Of a stretch of 64,000 nucleotides of DNA, positions 8,928 to 16,223 are shown piece by piece; the stretch's first letter is position 1; each line of letters starts with the position of its first letter. Location of the stretch: positions 143,556 through 207,555 of the forward strand of contig NZ_JACBNX010000023.1 in the NCBI RefSeq assembly GCF_013403875.1. The letters run 5' to 3'. Below the pieces are notes generated by a model, which saw nothing but the letters and a program-made list of their open reading frames with translations, was not told the DNA's origin and did not search any database. The position numbers and the translations under genes were made by a program. Origin of the DNA: Burkholderia guangdongensis. Lineage in GTDB: Bacteria; Pseudomonadota; Gammaproteobacteria; Burkholderiales; Burkholderiaceae.

Positions 8928-11017
8928 TTGGCCTCCGGCGTGCGCAGCGGCATCGCGCTGCGGGTCGCGGCGCGCGGCCGCGACGTGGCGGGCGAGTCGT
9001 CGCGGGTCTCCGATGCGGCGGACGGCGGCGCGGCGAGCGGCGCGGCAGGCGCGCCGGCCACCGACGCCGTGACGGGCGACACACCCGCTGTGCCTGCCGT
9101 GCCTGCCGTGCCTGCCAAACCCGTCGTGCCTGCCGTGCCCGTCGTGCCTGCCGTGCCCGCCGCACCTCTTGCGACCGGCGGATGCATCGCCGCGAACAGA
9201 TCGCTGTAATCGGGCTGCGGCGCGCGCCGGTTCTCCATCTTCAGCGCGTCGAGCTCCGCGTCGATGCCGCCGTGCCCGAGGTGCACGATCCGGTCCGACA
9301 GCCGCTCGACCGGCACGTCGAACACGTGCGACAGCGCGCCGTCCGCATCGGCCGGCTCGCACGCGAACAGGAACACGTACAGATGCTCGGCGTCGGCGGT
9401 CACGACGTCGCCCGCGCGGCGTGGCACGCAGTGCCGGAGCGCGTCCACGTGCGCGACGCCCGGCAGCAGCGTCATCTTCACGAGCGTATGCGGCAGCGCG
9501 AGCACCGCGCCACGGTCGAGCACCGCGCGAATACGCAGGCAGAACGCGCCGACCGGCAGATAGCCGACCACCGCGTCGCCGAGCGCGGCCGCGAGCGCCG
9601 CGTGATAGTCGGCCACGAGCGGGCGCGCATGAAGCTGCCCGTGCAGCGCGCGCACCGCGCCCAGCAGCCGCGACGCCGGCAGATCGCGGCCGACGACGCG
9701 GTTCGCGCCGAGGCTCAGCACGAGCATCTCGAACTGCTGGCGCAGCACGTCGCCGCGCTCGACGACCGCGATCTTCAGCGCGCCGCCGCAGCGCCGCCGC
9801 AGCGTGTGCACGTCCGCACACAGCGCCTCGAGCTGCGCGTGCGAGCGGAACGCGAGCACGGCGGTCGCCGCGCGCGCGTGCGCGCAGGCCGCGACGACGG
9901 CCGCGTTGTCGTCGACGATCTCCCAGTCGGCCGGCACCCAGCCGTCGCGTTCGACGACCGCGCGGCTCACGACGACACGCATCTCGTCGCTCGCGAGCTT
10001 CATCTGTCGCTCGGGCGCGACCGCCTCGGCGTCGACGGCGGCCGACAGCCGGCCGCTCGACGCGAAGCGCAGCGCTCGCGTCTCGCCGGCCGCGAGTGTG
10101 TCGGCCGCGCGCCAGAAATCGACGACCCACAGCAGCTCGCCGTGCGTGCGCTGCAGTTGCGCGACGCCCGCGCACACACTGTGCAAGCCGCTGCGCTTCG
10201 TGCGGCGTGCGTCGCGCACGAGCGGCGCGTCGTCGGTGTCCGCGTCGACCGACGCCGCATCGCGCTCGACCGCGTCCGGGTTCATCAGCAGCACGACCGC
10301 GATCCGGTGTGCGCGGCACCAGTCCGCGAGCGCGCGGCCCTCGTCGACGAGTGTGGCCGGATCGTCCCAGTCGAACCAGCGCTCGGCGCCCTCGACGAAA
10401 TACAGCGCACGCGCACGAAAGCCGTAGCGCTTGAGCGCGCGCAGCCCGCCCGCGAGGCGCGCGAACGGGCCCGCGCGGCGCGGCGGGACGGACGGGGTGG
10501 ACGCAGTGGTCGCTGTAGACGCGGTGGACGCGGTGGACGCGGTGGACGCGGTGGACGCAGTGGTCGCTGTAGACGCGGTGGACGCGGTGGACGCGGTGGA
10601 CGCAGCGTCGGGTTGCGTGGCGGCGGCCGGCACCGGCATCGCAAGCACGTTCAGGTTGCGCGGCCAGCCGGGTGCGACCGCGGCGCCGCCGAAGCCACGA
10701 TCGCGTAGCTCGGCCGCGACGCGCGTGTCGTCGCGCGCGAGCACGAGCGTCACGTCGCGCGTGCGCGCCTGCCGCGCGCTTTCCCAGACGAGCGCGTCGC
10801 ACGCGTCGGTGCGCGCGGCCGCGTAGACGGCATAGAGCCCGCCCGGCTCGAGCGCCGTCCATTCGTCGGGCAGCCCGTCGATCGCGAGCCGGCTGACGAC
10901 CGTCTGGCGCCCGTCGAGCGGCCAGACCCGCAGCCGCGCGCGCAGCCGGCCGATCAGGCCGGCGATGCCGAGCGCGGGACGAGTGGCTTCGAGATCGGTG
11001 TTCACGCTTGGCTCCAT
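8924..11017 (-). CDS. bcsE: c-di-GMP-binding cellulose regulator BcsE
   Basis: A 697-residue cytosolic protein matching BcsE, which binds c-di-GMP and boosts cellulose output through BcsF. Near the C-terminal third, PRRAGDVVTADAEHLYVFLFAC contains RAGD, matching the RxGD I-site-like motif of the degenerate GGDEF domain. It is longer than E. coli BcsE (about 520). Much of the excess is two low-complexity inserts from 9-bp repeats: a T/S/A run at residues ~138-173 and a G/T/A run at ~618-644. I start it at the ATG at 11017, whose A is the last base of the bcsC stop (TGATG). The frame stays open far upstream, but that part is antisense to bcsC. Confidence 0.85.
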   Translation of the reverse strand: MEPSVNTDLEATRPALGIAGLIGRLRARLRVWPLDGRQTVVSRLAIDGLPDEWTALEPGGLYAVYAAARTDACDALVWESARQARTRDVTLVLARDDTRVAAELRDRGFGGAAVAPGWPRNLNVLAMPVPAAATQPDAASTASTASTASTATTASTASTASTASTASTATTASTPSVPPRRAGPFARLAGGLRALKRYGFRARALYFVEGAERWFDWDDPATLVDEGRALADWCRAHRIAVVLLMNPDAVERDAASVDADTDDAPLVRDARRTKRSGLHSVCAGVAQLQRTHGELLWVVDFWRAADTLAAGETRALRFASSGRLSAAVDAEAVAPERQMKLASDEMRVVVSRAVVERDGWVPADWEIVDDNAAVVAACAHARAATAVLAFRSHAQLEALCADVHTLRRRCGGALKIAVVERGDVLRQQFEMLVLSLGANRVVGRDLPASRLLGAVRALHGQLHARPLVADYHAALAAALGDAVVGYLPVGAFCLRIRAVLDRGAVLALPHTLVKMTLLPGVAHVDALRHCVPRRAGDVVTADAEHLYVFLFACEPADADGALSHVFDVPVERLSDRIVHLGHGGIDAELDALKMENRRAPQPDYSDLFAAMHPPVARGAAGTAGTTGTAGTTGLAGTAGTAGTAGVSPVTASVAGAPAAPLAAPPSAASETRDDSPATSRPRAATRSAMPLRTPEAK
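9084..9164. repeat. 9-bp tandem repeat, 9 units, in the bcsE 3' part
   Basis: Nine units of CCTGCCGTG or variants (CCCGTCGTG, CCTGCCAAA) run without a break. On the coding strand they encode a Gly-Thr-Ala/Gly-Thr-Thr run near residues 618-644 of BcsE. Confidence 0.9.
10497..10604. repeat. 9-bp tandem repeat, 12 units, in the bcsE 5' part
   Basis: Twelve 9-bp units of GTGGACGCG type form a higher-order pattern: a GTGGACGCA-GTGGTCGCT-GTAGACGCG block recurs after 54 bp. On the coding strand this is an Ala-Ser-Thr/Ala-Thr-Thr run at residues ~138-173 of BcsE. The nested pattern points to stepwise expansion followed by duplication of a larger block. Confidence 0.92.
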
Positions 11018-14000
11018 CAATAACTCGAATAGAGACGCACCGGTTGCGGGGACAAGCCGCCGCGCCTGTCGCGCGCGTCGAACGCATAGCGCAGATACAG
11101 CAGCGCGGAGCTCGGCGCGTAGTCGTGCGAGCGGTCGATGCTGAGCTGCGCGCCGATGCTCAGATGCGCGTCGACGCGATACTCGACGGCCCCGTTCACG
11201 CCGTACCAGAACGCGACGCCGTTCGTCGAGCTGCCGCCGTACACGCGCCCCGCGAGCGCCTGCGCGGACTGCAGCCCGGCGACGTTCGGCAGCCCGACGG
11301 GGAAGTACGGCGAATTCTTCTCGTAGCTGTTCGAGATGCCGCCCGTCACGGTCAGATCCCACGCGAGCGCGTCGCGATGGCCGGCCCACTCGATCGGCAC
11401 GCCGAGCGACAGATAGCGCTGCGGGCTGTAGTAGCCGCCCTGCCCGTACGTGTAGAAGCGCAGATTCTGCGCGTAGTGCCACGCGCTGCCGACGAGCCCG
11501 GTGCTGATCCGCATGTTCGCGGTGCGGTACACGGGCGCCATGAAGCCGGTGCGCAGCGTCACCGCCGCGTTGCGCTCGACGTTGCGGCCGGTCAGCACGC
11601 CCGCGCCGAGATCGGCGAACAGGTTCACCGGGCCGATGTCGGCACCCGCGTGCAGATCGATACCGTCGCGGCGCACGCCGCCCCAGACCGCGCCGGTCCA
11701 CGGATCGCGCAGCCCCGCGTACGACAGTTCGCTGCTCGTCTCCGGCCGGCGCGACGCGTCGACCGACAGGCTCGCCGGCCCCGCGTCGAACTGGTAGCGC
11801 ACGCCGCCGACCAGGTAATGGACCGGGAAACCGAGCGGCGACGTGCCGACGTCGACGCGCCACGCGTCCGACCGGTAGCCGGCGCCGAGCCCGACGCCCG
11901 TCGCCGACTCGTGCAGCGAGCCCGGTGGCGACGCGCTCGGCGACACGAGCGCCGGATACGTCGCGAACGTGTTCAGCGCGTACGCGGCCGGATTGCGGGT
12001 ATCGACGGTGCCCGCGTCGAGATGCACCGCGTCGAGATGCAGGAACAGATGGCCGTCGTAGCGGTACGGCACCTGCACGTAGACCGGCACCTGCTGCGCG
12101 CGGTACGCGGAAATGCCCTGGTCGCCGGACTTGTACGCGGGCAGCCAGCCGGTCTCGATCTCCGGGTCGCGGCGCTGCTCGAGATCCGCGAGCGCGGCCT
12201 GCGCGGGCGTGCGGCCGTCGCGGTTCACGTCGGGCGGCGCCGCGCGCTCCTGCACGAGCGATGCGCGGTACAGCGCGGCCGCGTCGGCGTAGCGGCCCTG
12301 CGTCTGCGCGACGCGGCCCGCGGCGACCGTCACGTCCGCGCGCGCCGGATACGCGGCGCGCAGCGCATCGGTGATCCGCGCGGCGTCGTCGGCATCGCGC
12401 AAGGCGGTGAGCCGCCGGACCGCCGACAGCCGCGTGTCGACGTCGTCGGCCGGCGCATGGTCGAGCACCGCGTGCACCTCGGCGCGCGCGCCCGCGCGAT
12501 CGCCGCTGTCTTCGAGGATCCGCGCGAGCGCGAGCCGCGCGGCGGGATCGTCCGGCGTGCGCGCGAGCACCGGCGCGAGCGCCGCGCGCGCGGCCGCGTA
12601 GCGACCCTGCGCGCGCTCGAGCTCCGCGACTTCGAGCGCGTAGCGCGGGTCCGCGCGGCCAGCGGCGCTCACGCGATCGAGCCGCTTGCGCGCGAGCGCG
12701 TCATCGCCGTGCGCAAGCGCATCGTCGGTCTCGCGCAGCGCGAGCCGCAGCGACTGATCCTCCAGTCGCGCGGTCTGCGCGGCGGTCAGGTTCGGCGTGC
12801 CGCGCAGCGCATCGAGCCACGCGGCCCATTCGTCGTCCCGCCCCGCGCTGCCGAGCAGATCGCCATAACGTAGTTGCGCATCACGCAGTTGCACGTCCCG
12901 CAGTTGCGCATCCGGTAGTTGCGCGTCCGGCAGTTGCGCGTCCGCATCGGCCTGGCGCGGATGCGCATCGATCCAGCGCTTCAGCGGTGCGAGGCCGCGC
13001 GGCGCATCGCCCGCGTCGATCCATTGCGCGCCGGCCGCCGCGAGCATGTCGGGATCGTCCGGTGCCGCCGTCAGCGCGCGCGTCAGCGCCGCGTCGGCCG
13101 CCGCGCGATCGCCGCTCGCGAACGCGCGACGCGCATCGGCGAGCGCTTGCTCCGCGTCGAGCCGGTGCGCGAGCGCACGCATCCCGTCGCTGCGCTGCGC
13201 GTCGGCAACCGGCGCGAGCGCGGCCTGCGCACCCTCGACGTCGTCGAGTGAATTGCGATACAGCGCGCTCGCGTAGTGCATGTCGGGCGTGTCGGTGCGC
13301 GCGAGCCCCTCGTCCATCACAGCGCGGCCGAGCTGCGGCAGCCCCATGTCGCGGTAGAGCCTCGCGAGCGCGAAACGCGTCCACGGTGCGTCAGGCGCCG
13401 CGCGCAGCGCCGCTTCGTAGCGCTCGGCGGCCGGCCCGCGCTCGCCTTTGTCCGCGAGCGCCTGTGCCTCTTTCGTCAGGCGGTCCGCACGCAGGCCTTC
13501 GAGCGCGCGCCGGTCGTCCTGACCCGTCGCGCGGCGCTGCAGCGCGTCCAGCAACGGCCCGATTTGATCCGCGCGGCCAGTGTTTTCGTAGAGGATCGTT
13601 TCATCGCGCACGGCCGACACGTTCGGCGTGCGTGCGGCCAGCAGTCCGCGCAGCAGCGGCTCCGCGCCCGCCCAGTCGTGCTGGGCGAGCAGCGCGTCCG
13701 CGAGCAGCAGCTTTGCGTCGGCGCTCTCCGGCTGCATCGCGAGTGCCGCGCGCGCGGCGCGCTCGGCGTCCCGCGGCCGCCCCGCCGATGCAGCCGCGCG
13801 GCCCTGCGCGAGCGTTCCCCAGAACTGCGCGGTTCGCGCGAGGCTGTCCCATTTCCCGCGCTGATCCGGCGCGAGCGCCGCCGCGCGCGCGAACAACGCG
13901 CGCGCTTCGTCGTGCCGCCCTTCGCGCAACCGCACGAGCCCGAGCGCGCCGATCGCGTCGACATCGTTTGCGCGCGCGAGCGCGGCTTGCTCGAGCAGCG

Positions 14001-14943
14001 GGCCGGCCGCCGCGAGATCGCCGCGCTCGAGCGCCTTCAGCCCGCGCTGCTCGGCGACATAGCCCGGATCGCGCGCGGCGCGCATTTGCGCGTCGCGCCG
14101 CTGCTCCATCGCCGCGATCCTGTCGTGGAACTCGCTGTCGTCGGGCACGCGCGCCAGATACGCGCGCATCGCATCGAGGTACGCGGGGTCCGTGCCCGCC
14201 GCCTGCAGCACGCGGCGCCACACCGACATCGCCTCCGCATGATCGACGTCGGGCCGCTGCGCGAGCGCCTCGGCGATCCGGTTCGCGTCGCCGCGCGTCG
14301 CGTCGCGCTCGTTCAGCAGGCGCGCGAGCGCGAGCGCGGCCACGGTGTCGGACGGATCGTCGGCGACCGTGCGGCGCAGCGAAGCGATCGCCGGGTCGCG
14401 CCCGCCCGCCGCGCCCGACAGGATCTGGTAGTACTCCGCGCCGAGCGCGCCCGCCGGCGCGCCGTGCGGAAACAGCGTGACGAGCCGCCGCGCGGCCTCG
14501 TCGTCGTGGCCGCTGCGCGACAGCAAGCGAATCTGCGCCATCTCCTGCCGGCCGCTCGTCTCGACCCGGTATTCGTCGTCGGCGCGCAGCGTCGCCGGCG
14601 CGTTCGGCGCGACCGCCTTCAGCCGCGCGAGCGCGGTCTGCGCGCCGGCCGCGTCGCCAAGGCTCAGCAGAATCCGTACCTGCTCGCCGAGCAGCGCCGG
14701 ATCGCCGGGCGCGATCAGCAGCGCCTTGCGGATCGCGTCGCGCGCGAGGTCGCCGCGGTGCTTGTCCTGCCACATCCGCGCGGTCGCGAGCAGGCGCCGC
14801 GCGTTGGCGACGTCGGGCGTCGCGCCGGACACGCCGGATGCGGGCACGGACGCGGTCTGCGCGGCCGGCGCGGTCTGCGCGGCCGCGCAGGCCGACGACG
14901 CGAGCCACGCGAGCCCGACGGCGCGCTTCAGCGGGCCGCGCAT
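11017..14943 (-). CDS. bcsC: Cellulose synthase outer-membrane export protein BcsC
   Basis: A 1308-residue protein with a signal peptide (ending near SACAAAQ), a very long periplasmic TPR superhelix (A-x3-G-type helical repeats to about residue 900) and a C-terminal BcsC beta-barrel from about residue 930 to the terminal SSY. It carries the glucan from the BcsA/B complex across the periplasm and outer membrane. It is longer than E. coli BcsC (1157), partly through extra TPRs and a pentapeptide repeat (QL-x-D-A) at residues ~666-691. It overlaps the bcsZ 3' end by 16 bp and its stop overlaps the bcsE ATG by one base. Confidence 0.93.
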   Translation of the reverse strand: MRGPLKRAVGLAWLASSACAAAQTAPAAQTASVPASGVSGATPDVANARRLLATARMWQDKHRGDLARDAIRKALLIAPGDPALLGEQVRILLSLGDAAGAQTALARLKAVAPNAPATLRADDEYRVETSGRQEMAQIRLLSRSGHDDEAARRLVTLFPHGAPAGALGAEYYQILSGAAGGRDPAIASLRRTVADDPSDTVAALALARLLNERDATRGDANRIAEALAQRPDVDHAEAMSVWRRVLQAAGTDPAYLDAMRAYLARVPDDSEFHDRIAAMEQRRDAQMRAARDPGYVAEQRGLKALERGDLAAAGPLLEQAALARANDVDAIGALGLVRLREGRHDEARALFARAAALAPDQRGKWDSLARTAQFWGTLAQGRAAASAGRPRDAERAARAALAMQPESADAKLLLADALLAQHDWAGAEPLLRGLLAARTPNVSAVRDETILYENTGRADQIGPLLDALQRRATGQDDRRALEGLRADRLTKEAQALADKGERGPAAERYEAALRAAPDAPWTRFALARLYRDMGLPQLGRAVMDEGLARTDTPDMHYASALYRNSLDDVEGAQAALAPVADAQRSDGMRALAHRLDAEQALADARRAFASGDRAAADAALTRALTAAPDDPDMLAAAGAQWIDAGDAPRGLAPLKRWIDAHPRQADADAQLPDAQLPDAQLRDVQLRDAQLRYGDLLGSAGRDDEWAAWLDALRGTPNLTAAQTARLEDQSLRLALRETDDALAHGDDALARKRLDRVSAAGRADPRYALEVAELERAQGRYAAARAALAPVLARTPDDPAARLALARILEDSGDRAGARAEVHAVLDHAPADDVDTRLSAVRRLTALRDADDAARITDALRAAYPARADVTVAAGRVAQTQGRYADAAALYRASLVQERAAPPDVNRDGRTPAQAALADLEQRRDPEIETGWLPAYKSGDQGISAYRAQQVPVYVQVPYRYDGHLFLHLDAVHLDAGTVDTRNPAAYALNTFATYPALVSPSASPPGSLHESATGVGLGAGYRSDAWRVDVGTSPLGFPVHYLVGGVRYQFDAGPASLSVDASRRPETSSELSYAGLRDPWTGAVWGGVRRDGIDLHAGADIGPVNLFADLGAGVLTGRNVERNAAVTLRTGFMAPVYRTANMRISTGLVGSAWHYAQNLRFYTYGQGGYYSPQRYLSLGVPIEWAGHRDALAWDLTVTGGISNSYEKNSPYFPVGLPNVAGLQSAQALAGRVYGGSSTNGVAFWYGVNGAVEYRVDAHLSIGAQLSIDRSHDYAPSSALLYLRYAFDARDRRGGLSPQPVRLYSSY
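12871..12945. repeat. 15-bp tandem repeat, 5 units, in bcsC
   Basis: Five units of CAGTTGCGCGTCCGG type encode the pentapeptide Q-L-(P/R)-D-(A/V) between two TPRs of BcsC. Unit length keeps the frame, so copy changes would only extend a linker. Confidence 0.92.
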
Positions 14944-16220
14944 GACGGATGCCTCCAGAACACGTCGAGCGCGCCGTCCGCGGCGAACCGGTAGCGCGCG
15001 TCGTGCCAGCCAAGGCCGAACAGCGTCAGCACGCTCGTGTAGTAGCCGGGCGGCGTCTGCCGCGCGAGCGCGTCGGCGCGCGCCGCCTGTGCGTCCGCGA
15101 GCGCGCGCTGGCCGCGCGCGTCGAGAAACGGCACCGCCGCCGCCGAAAAGCCGCCGTTACCGTCGTTCGGAGCGGCCATGCCCGTCGTCGTGTCGACTTT
15201 TTCCGGCGGCGCGCCGTGCGCGGCGATGGCGTCGGCGAACGGCGCGAAGCGTGCGAGCAGCGGCGCCGCGAGCGGATCGCGCGGATCGAGCATGCCGGCC
15301 CACAGATAGACGCGGATCGCGTCGTACGCGCCTTGCGCATGCGTATCCGGATCGGGCGCGAAACCTGTGCCCGCGCGGTACGCGGCCCAGTCCGGCGCGA
15401 AGCCCTTCGGCGCGGTGTCGAGCAGCACGCGCGCGCTGCTCGCGGCGAGCGTGCGCCAGCGCGGATCGTCGGGCACGCGCGCGCCGAGTGCGCGGATCAC
15501 CTGCGGCGGCACGTAGCTCGGATTGAGCCGCCATTGGCCGGAGCCCGTCCGGAACCCCGCCGGCCCCGGCAGCAGCGTGACGCCGAGGCCCGGCAGATCC
15601 GCCGTCTCGTCGTCGAGCACGCGCTTCGCGAGCGTGATCCCGCGCGCCGTGTAGCTGCGCTCGCCCCACAGACGGCCCGCCTCGACGAGCGCGTACGCGA
15701 TCCACAGATCGGCGTCCGATGCGGCATTCGCGTCGAGCACGCGCCACGCGCCGTCCGGCGCGCGGCCCCACAGCCACGCGGGCAGATGGGAGCTCAGGTC
15801 GCCCTGCGCGAGATTGTTCTCGGTCCAGCGCAGGATCGCGTCGAACGCCGGCCGATCGTTCGCGACCAGCGCGAAAAAGAGCCCGTACGCCTGCCCTTCC
15901 GACACCGTGCGCGAGTCGGCGGAGCCGACGTCGATCACGCGGCCGTCCGGCGACACGAAATCGCGCTTGAAGGTGTCCCAGCGCGGCCAGGCGGCCGTGC
16001 ACGATGCGCCGTTCGTCGACGCGCCGTTCGTGGGCGCGCCGTTCGTGGACCCGCCGTTCGCGGACGCACTGGCGGCAGCGTTGGCGGTAGCGCTCGCAGC
16101 CGCGCCGGACGACGCCGCACCGGCCGCCTGCGCGGCCACGACCGAGAGCGCGACGAGGCCGGCGCGGAGCCCGACTTGAAGGCCGTCGCCGATGCGCCGC
16201 GATCCCGTATCCGCCGCCAT
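14928..16220 (-). CDS. bcsZ: Endo-1,4-beta-glucanase BcsZ (GH8 cellulase)
   Basis: A 430-residue periplasmic GH8 cellulase that trims cellulose during export. The N-terminal ~35 residues form a signal peptide (LRAGLVALSVVAAQAAGAAS), followed by a low-complexity A/S and T-N-G-A linker to about residue 72. The catalytic domain starts at AAWPRWDTFKRDFV; TVSEGQAYGL near residue 107 carries the general-acid Glu, and NAASDADLWIAYAL and the C-terminal half are typical of the family. Slightly longer than E. coli BcsZ (368) because of the linker. It follows bcsB by 3 bp and overlaps bcsC by 16 bp. Confidence 0.93.
   Translation of the reverse strand: MAADTGSRRIGDGLQVGLRAGLVALSVVAAQAAGAASSGAAASATANAAASASANGGSTNGAPTNGASTNGASCTAAWPRWDTFKRDFVSPDGRVIDVGSADSRTVSEGQAYGLFFALVANDRPAFDAILRWTENNLAQGDLSSHLPAWLWGRAPDGAWRVLDANAASDADLWIAYALVEAGRLWGERSYTARGITLAKRVLDDETADLPGLGVTLLPGPAGFRTGSGQWRLNPSYVPPQVIRALGARVPDDPRWRTLAASSARVLLDTAPKGFAPDWAAYRAGTGFAPDPDTHAQGAYDAIRVYLWAGMLDPRDPLAAPLLARFAPFADAIAAHGAPPEKVDTTTGMAAPNDGNGGFSAAAVPFLDARGQRALADAQAARADALARQTPPGYYTSVLTLFGLGWHDARYRFAADGALDVFWRHPSCAAR
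16006..16065. repeat. 15-bp tandem repeat, 4 units, in bcsZ
   Basis: Four units of GCGCCGTTCGTGGAC type encode (S/A)-T-N-G-A repeats in the linker between the BcsZ signal peptide and the catalytic domain (residues ~52-71). Confidence 0.9.
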
Positions 16221-16223
16221 CCG

